A stretch of DNA of 61,006 nt from Scatomorpha sp964345235 (GCA_964345235.1 CAYFQE010000008.1:1-61006), one strand, 5' to 3'; shown: positions 6,393 through 15,064, numbered from the stretch's first letter. Notes: generated by a model from the sequence alone, not told the origin. Made by a program: numbers and translations.

Positions 6393-7415
6393 ATGGCGGA
6401 GCCCGTTGTAATTAAAACTTTAGAAGAGCTAGAAAGATTTCTTAATAAAAAAGGGTATATGGAAATAATTACAAGGAGTAAGAAAGGTCCAATCGAAACC
6501 TATTTTAATGTTTATTTAGACGAGCTTAAAAATAGTGGGGAAAAAGAGATGTTACAGAAAGCTTACAACTTGATATTAGAGAACAACAAAACATCAGAAA
6601 AAAACCTAAACTTATTAAATGAGCTTTCTAAGCTTAATAGCTTTAATCTGGTTTTGAATGGATTAAATCTGGGCGCCACTTTTGCCGGGTTTGCAATTAT
6701 GTATGGAAAGCTTGAAGAGATAAGCAAACAGGTTGTCGAGATGGTGGAGCTATATAAAGAGAGCCAAGGTATTCAAGTGAATTTCGAACTAAGAAAAATT
6801 CTTTCAGAGCACTCGGATATGTTGGATTGTAGAAAAAAACAAAAGCCTTATACGGAAGAAAAAATGAGAAAACTTGTTGACGGAGAATACAATGTACTGG
6901 AATTACTAATTGAAACTTTCCTAGCTGATATTTCGAGCGACAGAGAAGAGCTTTTGCACTCTATACTCTCTTTGGCATCTATGCTCTCTGCTTCTGTGAA
7001 ATTTTTTGATGAAATTTATTATTTCGAAAATAAGGAAGCTCTTGATAACGGTGAGCAGTGGTACATATCACGCGAAAAGTGGTGGCATATATCCCACAAC
7101 AAGTGGATTTCTGTTTTTGATAGACTATCCTCAGAAGAATTTATTAAAAAAGTTCAAGACTTTGGGTTCTTTGAAAAGAGACTTAACACGGTTGAAAACG
7201 ATTACCTATATATAGGAGTCTATGACCAGGTTAGAAGCCTAAAACAGGATATCGAAGATAACCAAAACTTAATTATTGTTCTCGATGATAGAGAGCTATT
7301 TAGGCGTTGCTTAGCAATGGTAAAAGAGAATGTACAAATAGAGATTGAGAACGCACACAAAGAATTCGAGGTGTCAGTCAATAATAATGCGATGCTAGTT
7401 GCTTTGGCCTCATAA
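6393..7415 (+). CDS. uncharacterised protein with a hydrophobic segment, second gene of the cassette
   Basis: The 340-residue protein is of unknown family. A short hydrophobic stretch at about residues 86-106 (FNLVLNGLNLGATFAGFAIM) could be a membrane helix or buried hairpin, and it is followed by a heptad-like helix (KLEEISKQVVEMVELYKESQ). A Trp-rich patch WYISREKWWHISHNKW lies near residue 220. The rest looks helical and charged. The ATG is one base after the stop of the preceding gene. The protein ends 30 bases before a clear terminator, so the cassette is a closed two-gene transcription unit. Defence, toxin-antitoxin or other accessory roles are possible but nothing in the sequence decides this. 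Confidence 0.65.
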   Translation: MAEPVVIKTLEELERFLNKKGYMEIITRSKKGPIETYFNVYLDELKNSGEKEMLQKAYNLILENNKTSEKNLNLLNELSKLNSFNLVLNGLNLGATFAGFAIMYGKLEEISKQVVEMVELYKESQGIQVNFELRKILSEHSDMLDCRKKQKPYTEEKMRKLVDGEYNVLELLIETFLADISSDREELLHSILSLASMLSASVKFFDEIYYFENKEALDNGEQWYISREKWWHISHNKWISVFDRLSSEEFIKKVQDFGFFEKRLNTVENDYLYIGVYDQVRSLKQDIEDNQNLIIVLDDRELFRRCLAMVKENVQIEIENAHKEFEVSVNNNAMLVALAS

Positions 7416-7447
7416 TTTAGGGCAAAGATTAAGATTGGCATATCTCT

Positions 7448-7475
7448 GACTCCTCTTTTTAGAGGGGTCTTTTTT
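7448..7475 (+). terminator. terminator of the two-gene cassette
   Basis: GACTCCTCT (7448-7456), a TTTT loop and AGAGGGGTC (7461-7469, one G-T pair) are followed by six T. Confidence 0.85.
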
Positions 7476-7513
7476 ATATACAAGTAAAGACTCTGCTCAA
7501 GACTTGATTATTA

Positions 7514-7597
7514 TGCAAAAGAAAAATACCGAAAGTTTCGTGTAAATCCTATAGATTTAAGGATATTAATATTATAGAATAGCTCACAAGGCAAAAT
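7514..7597. repeat. right copy of the imperfect ~85-bp direct repeat
   Basis: It aligns to 5632-5716 in the same orientation, including the exact core AATATTATAGAATA. The two copies bracket the AT-rich cassette. It also lies in the upstream region of the EamA-like gene, so a promoter or regulatory role is an alternative explanation. Confidence 0.6.
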
Positions 7598-7712
7598 CAT
7601 TAGGAATAGAAAGCAAATTAATTCCAATTTACATAGGCGTGAAAGTTCATTTCAAATACGGGTGGGCACCTACCGACAGTCAGGCCGAATAATATTAGGG
7701 AGAAGAGAAAAG

Positions 7713-8141
7713 ATGTTTAAATTTATTTGGCCGATAGGCTTAGTCGTATTATCTAATGTGGCGTATCAGGTGTGTTCCAAATCCGTGCCTAAAGATATGA
7801 GTCCTTTTGCATCTCTCACGGTGACTTATCTTATAGGGGCGGGCTTATCAGCCCTACTTTATTTTGTTTTCAACAAGAGCGGCAACATGATAGGCGAGTA
7901 TTCCAAGTTAAACTGGGCGCCTTTCGCTCTCGGCATTGTTATTGTGGGCTTGGAAGTTGGCTATATTTTCGCATATAAGGCAGGCTGGCAGATAAGCGTT
8001 GCCGCCACTGTGCAAAGCGCCTTTGTGGCGGTCGTTTTGATTTTTGTCGGCTGGCTACTTTACAAAGAAGCGCTCACATTTAACAAGCTGGTGGGTGTTG
8101 TAATATGTTTAATCGGTCTTGTGCTTATCAATCGGAAATAA
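7713..8141 (+). CDS. EamA/DMT-superfamily small transporter-like membrane protein
   Basis: The 142-residue protein has four hydrophobic segments: FIWPIGLVVLSNVAYQVC, ASLTVTYLIGAGLSALLYFV, WAPFALGIVIVGLEVGYIF and AATVQSAFVAVVLIFVGWLLY, with a last helix GVVICLIGLVLI. This is the size of a half-length DMT unit (one EamA repeat), which usually works as a dimer in the plasma membrane to move small metabolites. The frame is open to 7662, but ATG 7713 follows GGGAGAAGAG and gives a normal N terminus (MFKFIW). The substrate cannot be read from the sequence. Confidence 0.8.
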   Translation: MFKFIWPIGLVVLSNVAYQVCSKSVPKDMSPFASLTVTYLIGAGLSALLYFVFNKSGNMIGEYSKLNWAPFALGIVIVGLEVGYIFAYKAGWQISVAATVQSAFVAVVLIFVGWLLYKEALTFNKLVGVVICLIGLVLINRK

Positions 8142-8173
8142 TAATATTACAGTTAAATATCATTTAAAAAGTC

Positions 8174-8211
8174 ACGAGAGCTTCTCTTTAAAAGAGAGCT
8201 CTCGTTTTATT
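8174..8211 (+). terminator. intrinsic terminator after the EamA gene
   Basis: ACGAGAGCT-TCTCTT pairs with AAGAGAGCTCTCG with one bulged base, and TTTTATTT follows. Confidence 0.8.
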
Positions 8212-8367
8212 TAAGCATTAAAAGTGCCGAAAACCCCGATGATGAGCTATTTTATTAGATTAAAAAGCCGATTTACAAAGATTTTTCTTGCCAATGTTTG
8301 AGAGATGTGTTAGGATTCCTCCCATATACTTTTTTAGAAACGCACTAAAGTGGGAAAGGAGCAGAAG

Positions 8368-9558
8368 ATGTTTAACGAAACTGCATATCAGCTGGGAATT
8401 GCCCCCTCGGGGATAAGACAGCTATTTGCCTACGGACAGGAACAGGCGGCGAAAATAGGAGCCGAGAATGTATATGACTATTCCATCGGCAACCCAAGCA
8501 TACCGGCCCCCAAGGCAGTAGGAGAAGCCATAAAAGACATTCTTGCAACTGTGGACTCTATAAAGGTTCACGGTTATTCCAGAGATGCGGGCATCGAGAG
8601 CGTTAGGGCAGCCATAGCCGAAAACCTTACAAAGAGATTCGGAATGGAGATTAAGGCCTCGAACTTATTTATGACCTGCGGAGCGGCCCCCGGCCTTATA
8701 GCGGTAATTAAAGCCCTTGTTAGGAATGCAGAGAGTGAAGTTATTGCCATTGCTCCTTATTTCCCTGAATATAAGCCCTTTGTAGAGACCAACGGCGGAA
8801 AGTTTGTGCTGGTTCCTCCCGATGTCGGAGAATTCCAAATAAAAATAAACGCCTTAGAAAAGCTTATAAGCAAAAACACCGTCGGCGTTATAGTAAACTC
8901 TCCCAACAACCCCTCGGGCGTAATTTATACCGAAGAAACCTTAAAAAAGCTGGGCGAAATGCTCGAAAGAAAGGGCAAAGAATACGGTCATCCGATTTAT
9001 ATTATCTCCGACGAACCTTACAGAGAGTTGGTTTACGGCGAAGCTAAGGTTAGCTTCATTCCCAATTTGTATAAAAATACGGTGATTTGCTATTCCTATT
9101 CCAAGTCGCTTTCGCTTCCGGGCGAGCGTATCGGCTACATCTGTGTTCCCGACTGCGCCGACTACAGCAAGGAGCTCTTCGCCGCAATCTCGGGCGCATC
9201 CCGCATATCGGGCCATGTCTGCGCGCCTACGCTTATGCAAATGGTTATAGAGAGATGTGTCAACGAAGAGCCCGACCTTAAAGCCTATGACGAAAACCGC
9301 GAACTTCTATACGGAGAGCTTACAAAGATGGGCTACACCTGCGCAAAGCCCGACGGCGCTTTCTACCTGTTTATAAAAGCACCGGGCGGCGATGCCGTGG
9401 CTTTCTCGGAAAAGTCAAAGTTAGAGCAGAATCTTCTCTTGGTTCCCGGCGATCCCTTCGGATGTCCCGGCTATCTGCGCGCATCCTACTGCGTGTCAAA
9501 CGCCATGATTCGCCGCTCGCTTCCGGCTTTCCAAAAAATGATAGACCAATATAAATAA
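8368..9558 (+). CDS. PLP-dependent class I/II aminotransferase
   Basis: The 396-residue protein has the fold-type I aminotransferase landmarks: an N-terminal substrate-binding region ending YDYSIGNPS, the cofactor loop CGAAPGLIAVIKAL, NSPNNPSGVIY, SDEPYRELVY with the Asp that binds the pyridine nitrogen, and the Schiff-base lysine in YSYSKSLSLPGERIGY. It probably transfers amino groups between an amino acid (aspartate or an aromatic or branched one) and 2-oxoglutarate in the cytoplasm. The exact substrate cannot be set from motifs alone. The GTG at 8350 is in frame, but the ATG at 8368 follows GGGAAAGGAG at good spacing and is preferred. The gene ends at a shared terminator and is convergent with clpB. 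Confidence 0.88.
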   Translation: MFNETAYQLGIAPSGIRQLFAYGQEQAAKIGAENVYDYSIGNPSIPAPKAVGEAIKDILATVDSIKVHGYSRDAGIESVRAAIAENLTKRFGMEIKASNLFMTCGAAPGLIAVIKALVRNAESEVIAIAPYFPEYKPFVETNGGKFVLVPPDVGEFQIKINALEKLISKNTVGVIVNSPNNPSGVIYTEETLKKLGEMLERKGKEYGHPIYIISDEPYRELVYGEAKVSFIPNLYKNTVICYSYSKSLSLPGERIGYICVPDCADYSKELFAAISGASRISGHVCAPTLMQMVIERCVNEEPDLKAYDENRELLYGELTKMGYTCAKPDGAFYLFIKAPGGDAVAFSEKSKLEQNLLLVPGDPFGCPGYLRASYCVSNAMIRRSLPAFQKMIDQYK

Positions 9559-9574
9559 GAATACAAATTACAAA

Positions 9575-9607
9575 AGAGCCCCCGCACCTGCGGGGGCTCT
9601 GCTTTTT
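9575..9607. terminator. terminator between the aminotransferase and clpB
   Basis: AGAGCCCCCGCA (9575-9586) and TGCGGGGGCTCT (9589-9600) form a 12-bp perfect stem, followed on the plus strand by GCTTTTTT. It lies between convergent genes and ends the plus-strand transcript; on the minus strand the flanking TTTTG may also allow function. Confidence 0.85.
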
Positions 9608-9616
9608 TATATAGAC

Positions 9617-12208
9617 TTAGGATTTGATTTTGCAAACAAGTTCGTCGTTTTCAAAGTCTAAAACCAGAGTGTCTCCCGAGCCGATATTGCCCTTGAGTAT
9701 TGCTTTTGCAATAAGCGTTTCAGCGCTCGACTGTATATAGCGCCTCAAAGGTCTTGCGCCGTACTGCGGGCTGTAGCCCACATCAATCATATGTATTTTG
9801 GCGCTCTCGCTTACCTCAAGCTCCAGTCCCTTCTCACGAAGTCTTTCCCTAAGGCCTCTCAGCATAATCTCGATAATGGCCTCAAGGTCCTCTCTCGAGA
9901 GCGGGCTGAACATAATAATCTCGTCGAGCCTGTTTAAAAACTCAGGTCTAAACGCGGCCTTAAGTTCCTGCATAACCATCTCTTCCGCCTCTGGCGATAT
10001 ACTGCCGTCGGGCATGATGCCCTCGAGCAGGTAATGGCTTCCAAGGTTGGAAGTCATAATGATAATGGTGTTTTTAAAGTCCACCGTGCGCCCCTGACTG
10101 TCGGTAACTCTGCCGTCGTCGAGGATTTGCAAAAGCACATTGAAAACATCGGGGTGCGCCTTTTCAATCTCGTCGAAGAGTACCACGCTGTAGGGCCTGC
10201 GCCTCACCGCCTCGGTGAGCTGGCCGCCGTCGTCGTAGCCGACATATCCCGGAGGCGCTCCTATTAGCCTCGATACCGAAAACTTTTCCATATATTCCGT
10301 CATATCTATGCGGCAGATGGCGTTCTCGTCGTCGAAGAGTACTGCGGCAAGGCTTTTGGCAAGCTCTGTCTTACCCACGCCCGTAGGGCCTAAGAAGATA
10401 AAGCTTCCCACAGGTCTCGAGGGGTCGGAAACTCCGGCTCTCGAGCGCTGTATTGCCTCGGTTACAAGGCGCACCGCCTCGTCCTGCCCGCGCAGGCGCT
10501 TTTTAATCTCGTCATCGAGATGCAGAAGTTTTTTCTTTTCGCTCTCCAAGAGCTTTGCAACGGGTATGCCCGTCCATTTGGCCACAACTTCGGCAATCTC
10601 GTCCTCTGTGACACAGTCGCGCACCAAGGAGCCCTCGCCCTTTTGCTCTGCCAATTTAAGAGCTTCGTCCAGCTTCTTTTTAAGCTCGGGCAGCTCAGAA
10701 TACATGAGCTTGGCCGCTCTTTCATACTCCAGCTTGCGCTGAGCCTCTTCTATCTCGGAGTTCATGCGTTCGATATCGGCCTTAAGCTCCTTAACTCTGT
10801 CGGCGGCGCCGCGCTCTGCCTCCCACTTGGCGTGCAGCTTGACGTATTCCTCATCGAGTTCCTTTTTCTCCGCCCTCAGCTTCTCGAGCCGCTCGAGCGA
10901 GAGCCTGTCTTCCTCATGCTTGAGCGCGGTTTCTTCAATCTCGAGCTGCATAATTCGGCGGCGGATATCGTCGAGCTCCTGAGGCATGCTGTCTATCTCG
11001 GTTCTTATCGTGGCGCAGGCCTCGTCAACAAGGTCTATGGCCTTGTCGGGCAAGAATCTCTCACTTATATATCTGTTCGAAAGCACCGCGGCCGAAACAA
11101 GAGCCGCATCTTGAATCCTCACTCCGTGGAAAACCTCGTAGCGCTCTTTAAGGCCTCTGAGTACCGAGATTGTGTCTTCCACCGAGGGCTCGTCCACCAT
11201 GACGGGTTGGAAACGGCGCTCCAAGGCCGCATCTTTCTCGAAGTATTTTCTGTACTCATCCAAGGTCGTGGCGCCTATGCAGTGCAGCTCGCCCCTTGCC
11301 AAAAGCGGCTTTAAGAGGTTGCCCGCATCCATACTGCCCTCTGTTTTGCCGGCGCCGACAATGTTGTGTATCTCATCTATAAAGAGAAGTATATCGCCGT
11401 TGGAGCTCTTTACCTCTTCCAAAACGGCCTTTAGCCTCTCCTCAAACTCGCCTCTGTACTTTGCGCCCGCTATAAGCGCGCCCATATCGAGCGAGAATAT
11501 GGTTTTATCCTTAAGTCCCTGCGGCACATCGCCCCTGACTATTCTCTGCGCCAATCCCTCGACTATGGCCGTTTTACCGACGCCGGGCTGACCGATTAAA
11601 ACGGGATTGTTCTTTGTTTTACGCGAAAGAATGCGAATAACGCTTCTAATCTCGTCGTCACGGCCGATAACTGGGTCGAGCTCGCCCGAGCGGGCTCTCT
11701 CAACAAGGTCTGAGCCGTATTTCTTCAGAGCCTCAAAGCTCGTTTCGGGGTTGTCGCTCGTGACTCTCTGTGTTTTAAGCTTGGAGAGCGCAGTCAGAAA
11801 GCTGTCGTAGTCTATTCCCTTGTCGCGCAGAATTTTAAGGCTTTTTGAATCGGCCTTTTTGAGCGCGGCTAGGAAAATATGTTCAACCGATACATAATCG
11901 TCGTTCATCTTGGGCGCAAGGGCTTCGGCCATTGAGATTATATCGTTAAACTCCCTCGAGCCGTAAACCTCGAAGTTGCCCGAGGATATCCTGGGCAGGT
12001 TTCTAATCTCTCTGTCGAAATCGGCCAAAAGCGCATCGGTATCGACTCCCATGCTTTTAAGCACCGAGCTTATCATGCCTCCGTCTTGATCTATGAGAGC
12101 GTATAGCAGATGAAGCGGACTTAAATATTGATTGCCTGCCTCCTTTGCCATGTTGGTACTCTCGTTTATGGCCTCTATTGTTTTTCTTGTAAATTTTTCA
12201 GCGTTCAT
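9617..12208 (-). CDS. clpB: ATP-dependent disaggregase ClpB
   Basis: The 863-residue protein is full-length ClpB/Hsp104: a Clp N-domain (about 1-145), a first AAA+ domain with Walker A GQPGVGKT (about 206-213) and Walker B LLFIDEIHN, a long coiled-coil middle domain (about 400-530) unique to ClpB, and a second AAA+ domain with Walker A GPTGVGKT and the pore/GYVGYDDGG loop. The middle domain separates it from ClpA/ClpC/ClpE. It resolubilises protein aggregates together with DnaK in the cytoplasm. It is the second gene of a unit led by an RHH protein 15 bases upstream. No CtsR or CIRCE site was noticed near the promoter at 12920-12948. Confidence 0.95.
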   Translation of the reverse strand: MNAEKFTRKTIEAINESTNMAKEAGNQYLSPLHLLYALIDQDGGMISSVLKSMGVDTDALLADFDREIRNLPRISSGNFEVYGSREFNDIISMAEALAPKMNDDYVSVEHIFLAALKKADSKSLKILRDKGIDYDSFLTALSKLKTQRVTSDNPETSFEALKKYGSDLVERARSGELDPVIGRDDEIRSVIRILSRKTKNNPVLIGQPGVGKTAIVEGLAQRIVRGDVPQGLKDKTIFSLDMGALIAGAKYRGEFEERLKAVLEEVKSSNGDILLFIDEIHNIVGAGKTEGSMDAGNLLKPLLARGELHCIGATTLDEYRKYFEKDAALERRFQPVMVDEPSVEDTISVLRGLKERYEVFHGVRIQDAALVSAAVLSNRYISERFLPDKAIDLVDEACATIRTEIDSMPQELDDIRRRIMQLEIEETALKHEEDRLSLERLEKLRAEKKELDEEYVKLHAKWEAERGAADRVKELKADIERMNSEIEEAQRKLEYERAAKLMYSELPELKKKLDEALKLAEQKGEGSLVRDCVTEDEIAEVVAKWTGIPVAKLLESEKKKLLHLDDEIKKRLRGQDEAVRLVTEAIQRSRAGVSDPSRPVGSFIFLGPTGVGKTELAKSLAAVLFDDENAICRIDMTEYMEKFSVSRLIGAPPGYVGYDDGGQLTEAVRRRPYSVVLFDEIEKAHPDVFNVLLQILDDGRVTDSQGRTVDFKNTIIIMTSNLGSHYLLEGIMPDGSISPEAEEMVMQELKAAFRPEFLNRLDEIIMFSPLSREDLEAIIEIMLRGLRERLREKGLELEVSESAKIHMIDVGYSPQYGARPLRRYIQSSAETLIAKAILKGNIGSGDTLVLDFENDELVCKIKS

Positions 12209-12223
12209 ATAATCTCACCACCT

Positions 12224-12868
12224 TTAAATAACTATCTCGCGCCTCAAGGCCGCCGCCCTAAGCTCGGCGCGAAGCTCATTTTCACTCAAATTCCCCACAA
12301 GATATTTCTTCATTAGCCTGTCGAAGAGCCTTACATAATTCGAAAGCACTTCCGCGGCCTGCTCGGGGCTCTTGCCCCTGTAGAAATCGCGCGGAATGTT
12401 TCGCACAAAGCGCCCGTCATATAGGGCGTAATCCAAGCTTTCGCACTGAACGGGGCCCACCGCCTCGCACTCAAAGCGCGCAAAGAGCCTGAAAAATTCT
12501 CCCATGCTCTCAAGGAGCTCGCTTGCCTGCGTTCTGAAAATAACCGTAAGAGCGCCGTCTTCCTCGCCCTCGGTCAATTTAAGCTCATAGCGCACCGTAG
12601 GCCTGTAGCGGTAGTCGATGCTCGATTTGAGCGAAAGACTGGGAGCAAAGGGCATGAAGTTTGCCGTAAGCTCGCGGCACGGACGGAGCAGCTCCTCCAT
12701 AGCGCTGAAAATATCGTTTATGTGCTCGGCAGGCGTTTTGAGCGAAACATGCTCGGCAAGTATTTGGTTTATAAGTCTCGAGCGATTGGTACCCAAGGCT
12801 CGCGCTTCTTCGTCTATTTCCCGAACGATTTCCTCGCTCAGAATCAGACTGTACAGCATTTTTGCCAT
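12224..12868 (-). CDS. ribbon-helix-helix protein co-transcribed with clpB
   Basis: The first 45 residues (MAKMLYSLILSEEIVREIDE then LGTNRSRLINQILAEH) look like a ribbon-helix-helix DNA-binding domain: a short strand, a helix with IVREIDEEA, a turn and a second helix with SRLINQILAEH. The remaining 165 residues are a separate alpha/beta domain with DYRYRPTVRYELKL and FRLFARFECEAV that I do not recognise. Its stop is 15 bases before clpB and the pair share one promoter, so it is probably a regulator or adaptor of clpB. An inverted repeat GCGGCA/TGCCGC in the leader could be its operator. Start: ATG after GAAGGAGG. Confidence 0.75.
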   Translation of the reverse strand: MAKMLYSLILSEEIVREIDEEARALGTNRSRLINQILAEHVSLKTPAEHINDIFSAMEELLRPCRELTANFMPFAPSLSLKSSIDYRYRPTVRYELKLTEGEEDGALTVIFRTQASELLESMGEFFRLFARFECEAVGPVQCESLDYALYDGRFVRNIPRDFYRGKSPEQAAEVLSNYVRLFDRLMKKYLVGNLSENELRAELRAAALRREIVI

Positions 12869-12898
12869 GCCTAACCTCCTTCAAAATTATCAAAATTC

Positions 12899-12913
12899 GC
12901 GGCACTTTGCCGC
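12899..12913 (-). promoter_or_regulatory. possible operator in the RHH-clpB leader
   Basis: GCGGCA and TGCCGC form a 6-bp perfect inverted repeat around a 3-base centre. It lies just downstream of the -10 box and upstream of the ribosome-binding site, where a repressor would block early transcription. RHH proteins bind short palindromes of this kind. Confidence 0.4.
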
Positions 12914-12919
12914 ATATAT

Positions 12920-12948
12920 ATATTAGCATCTATTCAAACTTTTGTCAA
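12920..12948 (-). promoter_or_regulatory. promoter of the RHH-clpB operon
   Basis: On the minus strand TTGACA (complement of 12943-12948), a 17-base spacer and TAATAT (complement of 12920-12925) form a near-consensus sigma-A promoter. Confidence 0.85.
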
Positions 12949-13181
12949 TTATTTTATATAATTCGCGAAACAAATTTAAGGAAGACCAAAGGCTCGTTTT
13001 CACTCGACTCCGCTTTTTTACAGAGCTTAGAATTCGTATTTCCAAATAAACCCACAGTTTAGCTCGCTTTAGGGTCAAACACTCTTCCCAAAACGATTTT
13101 TATGTTCTAGAATGATTAAGCAATACAAATTTCGTTTTGCTATATATTATAGTTATCAAAATTTTATGCTAGGGTGAAAAA

Positions 13182-14063
13182 ATGGAAGCAAAAACCGATT
13201 TTATGCTCGAAGGAAAAAGGCTTGCAGTCTGCTGCTTTGCCTCTTTCATTTATGCCGTCGGCATAAACCTTTTTGTGGTACCGTCGAATGTCTATGTCGG
13301 CGGGCTCCTCGGCGTATGTCAGCTTGTTCGCACCTTGCTTATCGAGGGCTTACATCTCAATTTCAACATAGATATAGCCTCGATTCTCTACTATTTAATA
13401 AATATTCCCCTTTTCATCTACGCAAGAATAAAAATAAGCAAGCAGTTTTTAATACGCTCGCTTATAACGGTTACGGTTATGACGGTTTTTATGGCTGTTA
13501 TTCCCGTACGCGCTGTTCTGCCCGACGACAGGCTCGCCTCCTGTGTTATCGGCGGCATAATCTGCGGGGTTTCAGTCGGGCTAACTCTCCGCATGAATTC
13601 TTCGGCAGGCGGTCTCGACATAATCGGCCTCCTCATAATCATGAAGAGAGAGGGGGCAAGCGTGGGAAAGGTGAGTCTTATTCTCAACGCCACCCTCTAT
13701 GCCGCATGCCTGTTCCTGTTCAGCTTGGATGTTGTCATTTATTCCCTAATATTCACGGCGGTATCTTCTTTCGCCGTTGATAAAAGCCATACGCAGAACA
13801 TCATTGTGGAAGCGAAGATTATTACCAAGAAGTTCGAAGATATGGAGCAAGCCATAATGAACGACCTCAAGCGCGGTGTGACCAAGTGGACCAGCGTAGG
13901 CAGCTACACCCGCGAAGAGGGCAGAGTGCTTTGCGTTCTGCTTTCAAAGTATGAGCTTCCCCAACTCAGGCATATAGTCAGACAGTTCGACCCCAACGCC
14001 TTTTTAATAGTCAACGAAAATGTACATGTTCAGGGGAATTTTTTGAGGAAAATGAGCGACTGA
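13182..14063 (+). CDS. YitT-family membrane protein (DUF161 + DUF2179)
   Basis: The 293-residue protein has the YitT layout: five or six membrane helices in the first 200 residues, starting LAVCCFASFIYAVGINLFVV with the family's VPSNVYVGGLLGV loop and NSSAGGLDII motif, then a soluble C-terminal DUF2179 domain (RGVTKWTSVGSYTREEGRVL and FDPNAFLIVNENVHVQGNF). Function is not established for the family; a transport role is often assumed. A GGGTG ribosome-binding site precedes the ATG. The gene stands alone and ends at a terminator shared with the convergent YczE gene. Confidence 0.88.
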   Translation: MEAKTDFMLEGKRLAVCCFASFIYAVGINLFVVPSNVYVGGLLGVCQLVRTLLIEGLHLNFNIDIASILYYLINIPLFIYARIKISKQFLIRSLITVTVMTVFMAVIPVRAVLPDDRLASCVIGGIICGVSVGLTLRMNSSAGGLDIIGLLIIMKREGASVGKVSLILNATLYAACLFLFSLDVVIYSLIFTAVSSFAVDKSHTQNIIVEAKIITKKFEDMEQAIMNDLKRGVTKWTSVGSYTREEGRVLCVLLSKYELPQLRHIVRQFDPNAFLIVNENVHVQGNFLRKMSD

Positions 14064-14089
14064 CACTAAAATTTATATGTAAAATAATC

Positions 14090-14113
14090 GGCCGCCGAGA
14101 AAACTCGGCGGCC
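14090..14113. terminator. bidirectional hairpin between YitT and YczE genes
   Basis: GGCCGCCGAG (14090-14099), an AAAA loop and CTCGGCGGCC (14104-14113) form a 10-bp perfect stem between convergent genes. T-runs are weak on both sides (AT-rich flank TTATTTTAC on the minus strand). Confidence 0.7.
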
Positions 14114-14129
14114 ACGACTTATTATTAAA

Positions 14130-14807
14130 TTAAGCTTTTTTCGTGAGCATTTTAAGGCTGTCTAAAAGTGTTTCGTGCTTAACATCGGTGGGTTTGAATT
14201 TAAAAATTTTAAAAACAATCTCCATAATAAAGCCTGTGCAAACAGCCGCCAGCAAGGTGCCTATGCCCAGAGGTCCGCCCAAGAGAAATCCGACGACAGC
14301 GGCGGTAGATTCGAGCACTGTTCTGGAAACACCGACAGAAAGGGGAGTGCGCCTTGTAATCAAAACCATAAGGGCATCCCGCGGTCCTGCGCCGAAGCCC
14401 GAGGATATGTATTCATAAGAGGCAAAACATACAATCACAAGACCTATAAAGAAAAACAGGTAGCGCATAACATAGCTCTCTCCGGGCGCTATTATGCCTG
14501 CGCCGCGTATAAGATCGACATACATGCCTATACACACCATGTTAAAAAGTGTGCCGAGGCCTATGGCCTCTTTGCCCAGCCAGACTATGAGCACATAAAC
14601 GATACCCTGCAGAATGCTCGATTGTCCGAACGATATTCCGAGAAGTTTGGCAAGGCCGGCACTCAGGATATCCCAGGGGGAGTAACCTATGTTGGCCGAA
14701 ATTGTAAAAACTATCCCCAAGCCAAAGAGAAAGAGTCCGAAATTGAGCTTTATAAAACGAACAAGAAAACCCTGTTTTTTCTCCGCAGTAGCCGTATTAT
14801 CTTTCAC
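14130..14807 (-). CDS. YczE/YyaS-family integral membrane protein
   Basis: The 225-residue protein has six hydrophobic segments, among them FGLFLFGLGIVFTISANIGYSPWD, SSILQGIVYVLIVWLG, YLFFFIGLVIVCFASYEY and a late GIGTLLAAVCTGFIMEIVF. The loops GYSPWDIL and GFGAGPRDALM are typical of the YczE group. Family function is unknown; some relatives are neighbours of surfactin genes. Plasma membrane location is expected. It faces the YitT gene, another small membrane protein with similar GGxxD-type loops, but the two are not obviously duplicates. Confidence 0.82.
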   Translation of the reverse strand: MKDNTATAEKKQGFLVRFIKLNFGLFLFGLGIVFTISANIGYSPWDILSAGLAKLLGISFGQSSILQGIVYVLIVWLGKEAIGLGTLFNMVCIGMYVDLIRGAGIIAPGESYVMRYLFFFIGLVIVCFASYEYISSGFGAGPRDALMVLITRRTPLSVGVSRTVLESTAAVVGFLLGGPLGIGTLLAAVCTGFIMEIVFKIFKFKPTDVKHETLLDSLKMLTKKA

Positions 14808-14956
14808 TTGCCCATCCCCTTAAAAAATATATTTGATATTCTAACACAAAGGTATCGGGCTGTAAAACCGATTGTTTTGGAAAAGCATTGCGGTTTCAAT
14901 TTTGCTGTTTTCCCGAGCTGAAAGTACGGCTTTGGACTTAGAGCTGCAGCGAAAGA

Positions 14957-14985
14957 TTGACGGAGTTTTTACTAGATGGTATTAT
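14957..14985 (+). promoter_or_regulatory. promoter of the Fe-S oxidoreductase-hypA operon
   Basis: TTGACG (14957-14962), a 17-base spacer and TATTAT (14980-14985) lie about 80 bases before the start codon of the oxidoreductase. Confidence 0.8.
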
Positions 14986-15064
14986 AGCGTCAGTTTTGTC
15001 GGCGTTTTTTGCTTTTTAAAGAGCAATAAATCCCCGAAAATATTTAGGAGGAAAAGAGAATAGT

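Noticed and set aside
10520..11314. 264-codon open frame on the plus strand inside clpB
   Set aside because: It lies antisense to a clear, full-length ClpB gene and its translation looks like no protein family; long antisense frames are common over genes with this codon bias.
14930..15060. Riboswitch or small RNA before the Fe-S oxidoreductase
   Set aside because: No conserved core of a known class was recognised; only a promoter and ribosome-binding site can be supported.
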